Of a stretch of DNA of 64,000 bases, positions 52,591 to 61,661 are shown piece after piece; within the stretch, counting starts at the first letter, position 1; each line of letters starts with the position of its first letter. The stretch lies in contig CANMVS010000007.1 of the NCBI GenBank assembly GCA_947501445.1, positions 285,966 to 349,965 of the forward strand, in the 5' to 3' direction. This stretch comes from an uncultured Rhizobiaceae group bacterium. Its GTDB lineage: Bacteria; Pseudomonadota; Alphaproteobacteria; Rhizobiales; Rhizobiaceae. The notes beneath the pieces were generated by a model. The model was not told the origin of the DNA. It saw only the letters and a program-made list of their open reading frames with translations, and did no database searches. The position numbers were made by a program, and so were the translations under genes.

Positions 52591-54858
52591 ATGAGAGACC
52601 CTTCAGCTGGTCCCCGCGTCTTGCTGAGGCGGTTGCGCGAGTTGATGGCGGAGCCGCTTGAACCGCAAGACCGTCTTGACCGGATTGTGCGGCAGATAGC
52701 ACAAAATATGGTTGCGGAGGTTTGTTCCTTTTACGTGCTGCGTGCTGATGGCGTGCTTGAGCTCTATGCAACAGAGGGTTTGAACCCGGGTGCCGTTCAT
52801 TTGGCACAATTGAAAATGGGGCAGGGGCTGGTCGGCACGATTGCCGCGGGTGCAAGTCCGCTCAGCCTTTCCGATGCACAATCCCATCCCGCCTTCACCT
52901 ATCTGCCAGAGACGGGTGAGGAAATTTACCAGTCCTTTATGGGCGTTCCCATTTTGCGTGCCGGTCGCACGCTGGGCGTACTGGTTATTCAGAACAAGGC
53001 CAAACGCAACTATCGCGAAGATGAGCTGGAAGCTCTGGAAACCACCGGAATGGTCATGGCTGAGATGATCGCCACCGGTGATCTGAAGAAGGTTACACGT
53101 CCTGGTCTGGAGCTGGATCTAAGTCGGCCGGTAACCATTGAAGGTGATGCCTATAGTGATGGGATTGGGCTTGGACATGCGGTTCTTCATGAACCGCGCA
53201 TTGTCGTCACCGAGCTTCTCAACGACGATATCGACAGTGAACTGACCCGTCTTGAAGATGCGCTTGGATCATTGCGAATCTCCATTGATGATATGTTGTC
53301 ACGTCGAGACGTATCCATGGAGGGAGAGCACCGCGCCGTACTGGAAGCCTACCGCATGTTTGCCCATGATCGCGGTTGGGTTCGTAAACTCGAAGAAGCC
53401 ATCCGCAACGGCCTGACCAGCGAAGCGGCTGTTGAAAAAGTTCAAAGTGATATGCGTGCCCGCATGATCCATATGGCGGATCCTTTCTTGCGAGAGCGCC
53501 TGCATGATTTTGATGATCTGGCGAACCGTTTGCTGCGACAATTGACCGGCTTTACCGTCAAGGCGCATCAGGAGGATTTTCCGGATGCGGCGATTATTGT
53601 TGCAAGAGCGATGGGCGCTGCCGAGCTTCTGGATTACACGCGCTCCAAGATCCGCGGTCTTGTGCTCGAAGAAGGCTCGGTTACCAGCCATGTGGTAATT
53701 GTTGCCCGGGCCATGGGTATTGCTGTTGTCGGGCAGGCTTCCGGCATTGCGTCCATGACGGAAAATGGCGATTCAATCATCATTGATGGAGATGATGGCA
53801 AGGTTCACCTGCGTCCGATGGCTGAGGTGGAGGACGCCTATGCGGAAAAGGTTCGTTTTACGGCGCGGCGGCAGGAACAATATCGTGCCCTGCGTGCGGT
53901 CGAACCCGTTACCCGCGACGATGTGCCCATAACACTTCAAATGAATGCTGGTCTGTTGGTGGACCTTCCGCAACTTGAAGAATCAGGTGCGGCAGGTGTC
54001 GGCCTGTTCAGGACCGAGCTGCAATTCATGATTGCTTCGACATTGCCCAAGGTTGAAGAACAGGAGCGGTTCTATCGCAATGCGTTGCGTCAGGCAGAGG
54101 GCAAGCCGATAACGTTTCGTGCCCTTGATATCGGTGGTGACAAGGTTATTCCCTATTTCAGAGCTGCCAATGAGGAAAACCCGGCGCTGGGCTGGCGCGC
54201 AATGCGATTGGCATTGGACCGCCCGGGCATATTGAGGATGCAGCTGCGCGCGTTATTGCGTGCCACAGCCGGTCAGGAACTCAAGCTGATGTTCCCCATG
54301 GTGACAGAAATCAGCGAGTTTCGTACTGCGCGTGCCTTGCTCAACAAGGAAGTGAGCCATCTTTCGCGATTTGGTTATGATTTGCCGCGCAAGGTAGAAG
54401 TCGGTGCCATGCTTGAAGTGCCGAGCCTGATGTGGCAACTCGACGAACTGATGGATGAGGCAGATTTTGTCTCGGTTGGCTCCAATGACCTGTTCCAGTT
54501 TGCCATGGCAGCTGATCGCGGCAACGCACGCGTCAGCAATCGTTTTGACCCGCTGGGCCGGACGTTTTTACGCATCCTGCGACAGATTGTTGTTGCGGCA
54601 AATGCGAAAAACACACCGCTGACACTTTGTGGGGAACTGGCAAGCCGCAGCCTGCCAGCCATGGCGCTAATTGGTCTTGGGTACCGTTCCATATCGATGT
54701 CGCCCGCGGCAATCGGGCCCGTCAAGTCGATGTTATTGGCGCTTGACGTTCAAAAGCTTGAAGATGTGCTGCTGCCTGCGCTCGATGAGGTGGAAGCAAA
54801 ATATACGGTGCGCGAGCTTCTATCCGATTTTGCCGATGCGAACGGCATTCCGCTTTGA
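52591..54858 (+). CDS. ptsP: PtsP: nitrogen-PTS enzyme I (EI-Ntr) with GAF domain
   Basis: 755 residues. GAF sensor (about 20-165), then the enzyme I phosphotransfer domain with active His367 in GSVTSHVVIVARAMG, and the PEP-binding TIM barrel with GVGLFRTELQFM, ALDIGGDKVIPYF and SVGSNDLFQFAMAADR. It takes phosphate from PEP and passes it to NPr and EIIA-Ntr, a regulatory rather than sugar-transport chain. Full-length. GGGAG lies 9 nt before the ATG. Core neighbours lysC and prfA as usual in Rhizobiales. Confidence 0.97.
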   Translation: MRDPSAGPRVLLRRLRELMAEPLEPQDRLDRIVRQIAQNMVAEVCSFYVLRADGVLELYATEGLNPGAVHLAQLKMGQGLVGTIAAGASPLSLSDAQSHPAFTYLPETGEEIYQSFMGVPILRAGRTLGVLVIQNKAKRNYREDELEALETTGMVMAEMIATGDLKKVTRPGLELDLSRPVTIEGDAYSDGIGLGHAVLHEPRIVVTELLNDDIDSELTRLEDALGSLRISIDDMLSRRDVSMEGEHRAVLEAYRMFAHDRGWVRKLEEAIRNGLTSEAAVEKVQSDMRARMIHMADPFLRERLHDFDDLANRLLRQLTGFTVKAHQEDFPDAAIIVARAMGAAELLDYTRSKIRGLVLEEGSVTSHVVIVARAMGIAVVGQASGIASMTENGDSIIIDGDDGKVHLRPMAEVEDAYAEKVRFTARRQEQYRALRAVEPVTRDDVPITLQMNAGLLVDLPQLEESGAAGVGLFRTELQFMIASTLPKVEEQERFYRNALRQAEGKPITFRALDIGGDKVIPYFRAANEENPALGWRAMRLALDRPGILRMQLRALLRATAGQELKLMFPMVTEISEFRTARALLNKEVSHLSRFGYDLPRKVEVGAMLEVPSLMWQLDELMDEADFVSVGSNDLFQFAMAADRGNARVSNRFDPLGRTFLRILRQIVVAANAKNTPLTLCGELASRSLPAMALIGLGYRSISMSPAAIGPVKSMLLALDVQKLEDVLLPALDEVEAKYTVRELLSDFADANGIPL

Positions 54859-54875
54859 ATTGCCGGAGTTTGTAA

Positions 54876-55961
54876 ATGGCGACACTACCTTTTGAAAAAA
54901 TGCGCGAGCTGGATAATCGTTTCAGCGAAATTGAAGCGCGTATGGCACAGGGTCCCAGTGCGGATGTTTACGTCAAATTGGCCTCTGAATACTCAGAACT
55001 TGAGCCGGTTGTTGCAGCGATACGAAACCTGCAAAATACAAGTAGTGAAATTGATGACCTGAAATCACTGCTTGACGATCGCGACATTGAAGAGGAAATG
55101 CGCACCATGGCGGCGCTGGAATTGCCGGAACTGGAGGCGCGCCAGAGCGAACTTGAACATGCCATGCAGCTTATGCTGCTGCCCAAGGATGCTGCTGATG
55201 AAAAGAGCGCAATTCTTGAAATCAGAGCCGGTACGGGTGGCTCCGAAGCGGCGCTTTTTGCCGGTGATCTTTTTCGCATGTACGAGCGCTATGCTGCATC
55301 GCGAAACTGGAAAGTCGAAATCATGAGTGTCAGCGAAGGTGAAGTGGGTGGCTTCAAGGAAGTCATTGCCGCCATCACCGGAAAGGGTGTTTTTGCGCGG
55401 TTGAAATTTGAATCCGGTGTGCATCGTGTCCAGCGTGTGCCGGAGACTGAGTCCGGTGGACGCATCCACACTTCTGCGGCAACTGTTGCGGTTTTGCCGG
55501 AAGCGGAAGATATCGATATTGAAGTGCGCAATGAAGATATTCGCATTGATACGATGCGAGCCTCCGGCGCCGGGGGACAGCATGTTAACACCACCGATTC
55601 TGCGGTTCGGCTGACACATATTCCTTCAGGCATTGTGGTAACGCAGGCAGAAAAATCTCAACATCAAAACCGCGCACGTGCCATGCAGATATTGCGGGCG
55701 CGCCTGTTTGATCTGGAACGCCAGAAACTGGATGATGAACGCTCTGCTGATCGCCGCAGCCAGGTGGGATCCGGGGATCGATCGGAACGCATCCGGACTT
55801 ATAATTTTCCGCAAGGGCGTATAACGGACCACAGGATAAACCTGACGCTTTACAAGCTGGATCGGATGATGGTGGGTGAGATCGATGAGGTCGTGGACGC
55901 ATTGATAGCTGATCATCAGGCCACTTTGCTGGCCTCACTGGGCGAAACTGCAGGCAGTTGA
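54876..55961 (+). CDS. prfA: Peptide chain release factor 1
   Basis: 361 residues. Recognises UAA and UAG and triggers peptide release. The GGQ motif is at 233-235 in [15 protein letters not shown], and the PxT codon-recognition tripeptide is PET (189-191) in [14 protein letters not shown]. The Gln of GGQ is the target of PrmC, encoded next. GGAG 7 nt before the ATG. The stop overlaps the prmC start. Confidence 0.98.
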   Translation: MATLPFEKMRELDNRFSEIEARMAQGPSADVYVKLASEYSELEPVVAAIRNLQNTSSEIDDLKSLLDDRDIEEEMRTMAALELPELEARQSELEHAMQLMLLPKDAADEKSAILEIRAGTGGSEAALFAGDLFRMYERYAASRNWKVEIMSVSEGEVGGFKEVIAAITGKGVFARLKFESGVHRVQRVPETESGGRIHTSAATVAVLPEAEDIDIEVRNEDIRIDTMRASGAGGQHVNTTDSAVRLTHIPSGIVVTQAEKSQHQNRARAMQILRARLFDLERQKLDDERSADRRSQVGSGDRSERIRTYNFPQGRITDHRINLTLYKLDRMMVGEIDEVVDALIADHQATLLASLGETAGS

Positions 55962-56842
55962 CGGATAGGCTGTCGTCATCAGTGCCATGGACAATTGGCA
56001 GTAAGCTGGCAAACCTTCGTCAGCGATTTGAGCAATGCGGGCTGGAAGACCCACAGACAGATGCGCGCACGCTGTTGTGCGGTCTGTTGGATATCGACCT
56101 TACAGACCTCGTCCTGAAGGGTGGTTCAAGCCTCAATGAAGCTGATGTCAAACGCATTGATGGTGCTGCCGAGCGCCGATGCCTGGGTGAACCGGTTCAT
56201 CGTATTTTGGGCGCGCGTGAATTCTTCGGGCTGACCATGGGCCTATCATCTGCAACGCTTGAACCAAGGCCGGATACGGAAACGCTGGTGAACGCTGCCC
56301 TGCCGATTGCCGATGGCATTATGGCTCGAAGGCAATCCTGCACAATATTGGATATGGGTACTGGTACAGGTGCGATTTGCCTGGCGCTTCTGCACGAAAC
56401 AGCGGGTGCCACGGGCTTGGGCAGTGATGTTTCATCAAAAGCCTTGCTGGTTGCGCAATCCAACGCACAGCGCAATGGTCTGGAAACACGCTTTGCAACA
56501 TGTCACAGCAATTGGTTTGAATCCGTCGTTGGAAAATTTGATCTGATCGTATCCAACCCTCCCTATATTCCGTCCGCAGACATAGAAACTTTGGATCGCG
56601 GTGTCAGGGATTACGATCCGCATGCAGCGCTTGATGGTGGTGTTGATGGTCTGGATGCCTACCGTATTTTGGCCGCCCGGGCGGGAAACCATCTCGCCAA
56701 TGGTGGTTCAATCGTTCTGGAGACCGGTTTTGATCAGCATGGATCGGTTATCGAGATTTTTGATGGCGCCGGGTATGTCTGTGTGGCACGGGTCAAGGAT
56801 CTTGGTGGTCTGGACCGCGTTCTGGTGCTGGAGCGGAAATAG
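55958..56842 (+). CDS. prmC: Release factor glutamine methyltransferase PrmC
   Basis: 294 residues with a TTG start overlapping the prfA stop (TTGA); a GTG nine codons later is an alternative. SAM motif [15 protein letters not shown] and the diagnostic NPPY (VSNPPYIPS), followed by [12 protein letters not shown]. It methylates the GGQ glutamine of RF1/RF2. Overlap with prfA couples enzyme and substrate. Confidence 0.96.
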   Translation: MTDRLSSSVPWTIGSKLANLRQRFEQCGLEDPQTDARTLLCGLLDIDLTDLVLKGGSSLNEADVKRIDGAAERRCLGEPVHRILGAREFFGLTMGLSSATLEPRPDTETLVNAALPIADGIMARRQSCTILDMGTGTGAICLALLHETAGATGLGSDVSSKALLVAQSNAQRNGLETRFATCHSNWFESVVGKFDLIVSNPPYIPSADIETLDRGVRDYDPHAALDGGVDGLDAYRILAARAGNHLANGGSIVLETGFDQHGSVIEIFDGAGYVCVARVKDLGGLDRVLVLERK

Positions 56843-57468
56843 TGAATAAGGCTGGCAATGATCTGGACAAGCCAATGCGGGCGCTGGTTGTCTCCTGCCA
56901 CCCGCTGGAAAACAGTTTGTGCGCCGGGTTGACGGCGGTTGTCATCGAGGAACTCGAACAGGCCGGTGCAGATGTTTTTCATGTTGATCTTTATGACTGC
57001 GGCCTTGATCCTGTCATGCCTGCCGGACAGCGACAGACCTATTTTTCCGGTTCATGCGACGTCAGCGGTGTAGAGAAGCAAATTGAACAGCTTGCGCAGG
57101 CCGACCTTCTGGCACTTGTATTTCCCGTGTGGTGGTCGGGTTTTCCAGCTTTGCTGAAGGGTTGGTTTGATCGTGTCTGGATTCCGGGTGTGGCCTATCA
57201 GGACATGGGCCCCACAAAGCCGATAAAGTCGGGGCTGGTGCAGCTTAAAAAATGCATTGCTGTCAATACCATGGGAAGTCCGTGGTGGGTGGATCGTTTT
57301 GTATTGAACCAGCCATTGCGTAAAATTGTGGCCCGCGGGCTCATAGGACCGTGTACCAGCGGGTGTAAATTACGTCAGCTGACCCTATATGATGCACAGG
57401 ATGTGAAAGCCGGTCGTGCTGACCGCTTTAAGCGCAAAGTGCGCAAGGCGGTGCAGGGCATCGTCTAA
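56842..57468 (+). CDS. Flavodoxin-fold NAD(P)H-dependent oxidoreductase
   Basis: 208 residues with a GTG start overlapping the prmC stop (TAGTG). Flavodoxin_2 (NQO1/MdaB-like) fold: RALVVSCHPLENSLCAGL, then the FMN/FAD-binding PVWWSGFPALLKGWFDRVWIPGVAY. Probably a two-electron quinone or nitro reductase. Not usually present in the prmC-DUF4167 interval as I know it, so it may be a lineage-specific addition, though the tight overlap shows it is well settled in the operon. Confidence 0.92.
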   Translation: MNKAGNDLDKPMRALVVSCHPLENSLCAGLTAVVIEELEQAGADVFHVDLYDCGLDPVMPAGQRQTYFSGSCDVSGVEKQIEQLAQADLLALVFPVWWSGFPALLKGWFDRVWIPGVAYQDMGPTKPIKSGLVQLKKCIAVNTMGSPWWVDRFVLNQPLRKIVARGLIGPCTSGCKLRQLTLYDAQDVKAGRADRFKRKVRKAVQGIV

Positions 57469-57811
57469 TTGCGTAACGTAGATGACGAAAAAATACCGCA
57501 TTGCACACCAATAGGGTCAGCATAAATGAAATAGATAAAGAAAAGGCTTGGAATTGCAGGCAAAGCGCGCTAATTTCCAATCAGTGCTGGACATATGGTC
57601 ATCACCATCTTTTCAATCTACAGAAGATTGACAAAGGTATCGCGCAGGCGGTCGCTGATTGGCCATCAGCAGTAGAATCTGCCCTTGTTGAATGTGAAGC
57701 GGAATTAGCGCAAGCGCACATCTTTATGCGGCCTGCATGATGACATGTTGAATCAACAGCTGGTGCAGAACGAGCAATCCGATAATAGGACAAATTTCAG
57801 GTGAGTGACGT
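57469..57811. other. 343-bp intergenic region
   Basis: Upstream of DUF4167. A 79-codon open frame at 57501-57740 (TTG start) has a plausible helical end but no family resemblance and no clear ribosome site, so I do not call it. A promoter for DUF4167 is expected here. Confidence 0.35.
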
Positions 57812-58531
57812 ATGAGGTCAGGACAGCAGAATAAGCGCGGTCGCGGTCGTAGCAATAATAGCAACAGCCACAACAATAATAATAATGGGCGCAAAAACGG
57901 CAATCCCTTGTCGCGTTCCTATGACAGCAACGGCCCCGATGTTAAAATTCGCGGCACGGCGCAACATATTGCTGATAAATACGCCACCATGGCGCGTGAT
58001 TCGCTTGGTTCGGGTGATACAGTCATGGCTGAAAACTATTATCAGCATGCGGAGCATTATTATCGAATCATCGCAACGGCGCAGGCTCAGATTCAAGAGC
58101 GGCAGCAGCGCGATGAACGCGACAATGCAGAACGTGAACAAAATGCTGCAGAACGTGAACAGCAATCACCTGAGCGTTCTCATCGTTCCCGCGACAGTGA
58201 ACAATCAAATAGTGAACCGCATGCAGGTTCCTCACCCGTTGTTGAGACTATCGTTGCCGTTAATGATGGCACCGGTCCGCAGCCGGTGATTGAGGGCACC
58301 CCGGCGGAAGTCGCCATTGGGGAAGATGCCGCGCCGCAGCCAGCAAGACGCACGCCAACGCGGCGTCGTGCACCGGCACGGCCACGCCGACCGCGCGCTT
58401 CGGCTGCAGTCAATGGTACGGATGGCGATGCTGCAGAAAAAGCACCACCAGCGGTTCCTGATGCACCGCAACCCGTTGCTGAAAGTGTCGAGGCGAAGCC
58501 GGAAATTGTTGCAGCCATACCAGAGGTCTGA
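57812..58531 (+). CDS. DUF4167 domain-containing protein
   Basis: 239 residues. An N-terminal basic Asn/Gly/Arg-rich segment (RSGQQNKRGRGRSNN then poly-Asn) leads into the DUF4167 core (about 30-95, IRGTAQHIADKYATMARDSLGSGDTVMAENYYQHAEHYYRII). The rest is low-complexity, Glu/Arg then Ala/Pro rich. The basic start suggests RNA or nucleic-acid binding; function unknown. Characteristic of alphaproteobacteria and usually sits between prmC and clpB. Followed by a good terminator. Confidence 0.93.
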   Translation: MRSGQQNKRGRGRSNNSNSHNNNNNGRKNGNPLSRSYDSNGPDVKIRGTAQHIADKYATMARDSLGSGDTVMAENYYQHAEHYYRIIATAQAQIQERQQRDERDNAEREQNAAEREQQSPERSHRSRDSEQSNSEPHAGSSPVVETIVAVNDGTGPQPVIEGTPAEVAIGEDAAPQPARRTPTRRRAPARPRRPRASAAVNGTDGDAAEKAPPAVPDAPQPVAESVEAKPEIVAAIPEV

Positions 58532-58565
58532 GACCGGGTTTTCTGCAAATGAATATCAGTTACGG

Positions 58566-58589
58566 CGCCCGGTTTTCCGGGCGTTTTTT
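58566..58589 (+). terminator. Intrinsic terminator after DUF4167
   Basis: 7-bp GC-rich stem CGCCCGG/CCGGGCG with a TTTT loop, followed by TTTTTTG and a further T-run. Located 35 nt downstream of the DUF4167 stop. Confidence 0.9.
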
Positions 58590-58639
58590 GTTTTTTTGCC
58601 CATCAGTGAGCGGTTTGCGTATCATCAATGCATTGCGGT

Positions 58640-58670
58640 CTTGAACCGCCCCCCACATCATACCCATATT
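58640..58670 (+). promoter_or_regulatory. RpoH (heat-shock sigma-32) promoter of clpB
   Basis: CTTGAA at 58640-58645 and CCCATATT at 58663-58670, spaced 17 nt, match the RpoH consensus (CTTGAA ... CCCATnT). It lies 92 bp upstream of the clpB ATG and downstream of the terminator, so clpB has its own heat-shock promoter. Confidence 0.75.
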
Positions 58671-58761
58671 GCTATTGTGCTGGTCCGCCGAATTCGGGGG
58701 CCAATCCGGATCCATTGTTCTGCGCCTGTTATGGGCAGAGCATGACAAGGAGAGTTGATCT

Positions 58762-61362
58762 ATGAATATTGAAAAATACAGCGAACGCGTGCGCGGCTTC
58801 ATTCAGTCTGCGCAGACTTATGCCGTTGCCGAGGGACATCAGCAATTTGTTCCTGAGCACATCCTCAAAGTATTGCTGGATGATGCCGAAGGCATGGCAG
58901 CTTCACTGATCGAACGTGCAGGCGGTCGGCCTGCCGATGCCAGATTGGGCAATGATGCCGCTTTGAGCAAAATCGCAAAAGTGTCAGGTGGCAATGGTCA
59001 GGTTTACCTGTCACAGCCGCTGGCCAAGGTATTTTCGACGGCTGAAGAGGTTGCCAAGAAAGCTGGTGACAGTTTCGTCACGGTAGAACGATTGCTGCTG
59101 GCGCTGACAATTGAAAAATCTGCAGCCACGGCAAAAATCCTGGAGAAAGCCGGCGTTACGGCAAATGGGCTTAATCAGGCCATCAATGAAATTCGCAAAG
59201 GCCGCACAGCCGATTCTGCCAGTGCAGAAGAAGGCTATGAAGCCCTGAAGAAATATGCCCGTGATCTGACCGAAGAGGCACGTGAAGGCAAATTGGATCC
59301 GGTGATTGGGCGCGATGATGAAATCCGCCGGGCAATGCAGGTTCTGTCACGGCGAACCAAGAATAATCCCGTTCTTATTGGTGAGCCCGGTGTCGGTAAA
59401 ACGGCAATTGCGGAAGGCATGGCATTGCGCATCGTTAATGGAGATGTGCCCGAATCACTCAAGGACAAGCAATTGCTGGCCCTCGACATGGGCGCGCTTA
59501 TTGCTGGCGCCAAATATCGTGGCGAGTTCGAGGAAAGATTGAAGTCTGTCCTTTCCGAGGTGCAATCGGCCGATGGCAATATCATATTATTCATTGATGA
59601 GATGCACACGCTGGTCGGTGCTGGAAAAGCCGACGGTGCCATGGATGCATCCAATCTGCTAAAACCGGCACTTGCGCGTGGCGAGCTGCACTGTATCGGT
59701 GCAACGACGCTTGATGAATATCGCAAGCACGTTGAAAAGGACCCGGCACTTGCGCGTCGTTTCCAGCCTGTTGTGGTCGACGAACCCACGGCTGAGGACA
59801 CGATCTCGATCCTGCGTGGCATCAAGGAAAAATACGAGCAGCACCACAAGGTGCGGATTTCGGATTCAGCGCTCGTTTCTGCCGCAACTTTGTCGAACCG
59901 CTATATTACCGACCGGTTTTTGCCAGACAAGGCGATTGACCTTGTTGATGAGGCAGCAGCGCGGTTGCGCATGCAGGTGGATTCCAAACCCGAGGAGCTT
60001 GATGAGCTGGATCGGCGGATCATTCAGTTGAAGATCGAGCGTGAGGCATTGTTGAAGGAAACCGACAAGGCGTCAAAGGACCGGCTTGTCAAACTCGAGG
60101 TCGATTTAACGGCTCTTGAGGAGAAAGCTGATTCGCTGACGGCAATGTGGCAGTCCGAAAAACAAAAACTTGGTCTGGCAGCCGAGCTGAAAAAACAACT
60201 TGATGATGCCCGTAATGCGCTGGCGATTGCCCAGCGCCAGGGCGAATTTCAGCGCGCTGGCGAACTGGCCTATGGCGAAATTCCCGATCTGGAGCAAAAG
60301 CTTGTTGACGCCGAGGAAAGCGACAGTGAAGTGGCTTCCATGGTTGAGGAAACCGTCAGGCCTGATCATATTGCGCATATCGTTTCACGCTGGACCGGTA
60401 TTCCGGTTGATAAAATGCTGGAAGGCGAACGGGATAAATTGCTGCGTATGGAAGATGAAGTGTCGAAGCGTGTGGTCGGGCAGGGTGAAGCTGTTCAGGC
60501 AGTATCCAAAGCTGTTCGCCGTGCCCGGGCTGGTCTTCAGGACCCCAATCGACCCATTGGTTCGTTCATCTTCCTTGGGCCAACAGGTGTGGGTAAAACA
60601 GAGCTTACCAAAGCACTGGCGCATTTTCTGTTTGATGATGAGTCGGCAATGGTTCGCATGGACATGTCGGAGTTCATGGAAAAACACTCCGTCGCCAGAC
60701 TGATTGGCGCACCTCCGGGCTATGTGGGCTACGATGAGGGCGGTGCATTGACTGAAGCCGTACGTCGGCGTCCCTACCAGGTGATCCTGTTTGATGAGAT
60801 TGAAAAGGCTCATCCTGATGTTTTCAATGTGTTATTGCAGGTTCTTGATGATGGCCGTCTGACAGACGGGCAGGGCAGAACGGTTGATTTCCGCAATACA
60901 CTGATCATCATGACGTCAAATCTGGGCGCGGAATATCTGACGGCTCTGGGTGAAGGGCAGGATGTCGATGAGGTGCGAGATCAGGTTATGGATGTGGTTC
61001 GTGCGTCATTCCGGCCGGAATTTTTAAACCGGGTGGATGATACAATTCTCTTTCATCGTCTGCGGCGTGAAGAAATGGGTGCCATTGTCGATATTCAGAT
61101 GCAACGGCTTCTGGCATTGCTGTCCGAGCGCAAGATCACCATCGAACTTGGTGATGATGCACGTCAGTGGATTGCCGACAAGGGATATGATCCGGCCTAT
61201 GGTGCAAGGCCGCTCAAGCGGGTGATTCAGAAATATGTTCAGGATCCCCTGGCCGAGAAAATCCTTGCGGGGGAAGTTTCTGACGGACAGGACATTGTGG
61301 TTTCGGCGGGATCAGACCGATTGTTGTTTGATGTCACGGCGCAGCAGGTTGAAGCGGCCTGA
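58762..61362 (+). CDS. clpB: ClpB disaggregase (Hsp100)
   Basis: 866 residues, full length. N-terminal Clp_N repeats (1-145), AAA1 with Walker A GEPGVGKT (207-214), the coiled-coil middle domain (about 400-520) and AAA2 with GPTGVGKT (about 610). Threads aggregated proteins through its hexamer pore together with DnaK; the pore loop [10 protein letters not shown] region and C-terminal [10 protein letters not shown] are typical. AGGAGA is 9 nt before the ATG. Heat-shock controlled by the promoter upstream; followed by an intrinsic terminator. Confidence 0.98.
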   Translation: MNIEKYSERVRGFIQSAQTYAVAEGHQQFVPEHILKVLLDDAEGMAASLIERAGGRPADARLGNDAALSKIAKVSGGNGQVYLSQPLAKVFSTAEEVAKKAGDSFVTVERLLLALTIEKSAATAKILEKAGVTANGLNQAINEIRKGRTADSASAEEGYEALKKYARDLTEEAREGKLDPVIGRDDEIRRAMQVLSRRTKNNPVLIGEPGVGKTAIAEGMALRIVNGDVPESLKDKQLLALDMGALIAGAKYRGEFEERLKSVLSEVQSADGNIILFIDEMHTLVGAGKADGAMDASNLLKPALARGELHCIGATTLDEYRKHVEKDPALARRFQPVVVDEPTAEDTISILRGIKEKYEQHHKVRISDSALVSAATLSNRYITDRFLPDKAIDLVDEAAARLRMQVDSKPEELDELDRRIIQLKIEREALLKETDKASKDRLVKLEVDLTALEEKADSLTAMWQSEKQKLGLAAELKKQLDDARNALAIAQRQGEFQRAGELAYGEIPDLEQKLVDAEESDSEVASMVEETVRPDHIAHIVSRWTGIPVDKMLEGERDKLLRMEDEVSKRVVGQGEAVQAVSKAVRRARAGLQDPNRPIGSFIFLGPTGVGKTELTKALAHFLFDDESAMVRMDMSEFMEKHSVARLIGAPPGYVGYDEGGALTEAVRRRPYQVILFDEIEKAHPDVFNVLLQVLDDGRLTDGQGRTVDFRNTLIIMTSNLGAEYLTALGEGQDVDEVRDQVMDVVRASFRPEFLNRVDDTILFHRLRREEMGAIVDIQMQRLLALLSERKITIELGDDARQWIADKGYDPAYGARPLKRVIQKYVQDPLAEKILAGEVSDGQDIVVSAGSDRLLFDVTAQQVEAA

Positions 61363-61435
61363 GCATCTGTGACGTATAACACCTGCACATGGTGAAGGTT
61401 GGGGTGATTGCCCTGACACCACATTGTAATCACGC

Positions 61436-61468
61436 GGCCCGGCACATCGTGTCGGGCCCTGTTTTTTT
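61436..61468 (+). terminator. Intrinsic terminator after clpB
   Basis: 10-bp stem GGCCCGGCAC/GTGTCGGGCC (one G-U pair) with a 3-nt loop, then CTG and seven Ts. Begins 74 nt after the clpB stop. Confidence 0.88.
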
Positions 61469-61566
61469 CGCGCATAGTACAATTGGCCATGATTGAACCA
61501 TTGGATTGCATGCACAGCGGTTCAAACAAAGCCAAATGCGTTGCAAACGACCCAGATTTCAGAGCT

Positions 61567-61661
61567 ATTCAGGTTTTGACGGAAACGGCAAACCAGTATG
61601 CATCAACATAATCAAAGGCCGAATCCGTTGTTCCCTATTAGACCAAGCGTGAAACGGTCTA
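61567..61661 (-). repeat. Dispersed two-hairpin repeat, copy E
   Basis: Minus-orientation copy with both parts, but the left hairpin is degraded (ACGCTTGGTC in place of ACGTTTTATC). Its first triplet TAG (61661-61659 on the minus strand) is the stop codon of the M23 peptidase gene. Confidence 0.8.

Noticed and set aside
57501..57740. Small gene of 79 codons upstream of DUF4167
   Set aside because: TTG start, no ribosome site, no recognisable family and no coupling to neighbours. It may be a decayed frame but cannot be supported.
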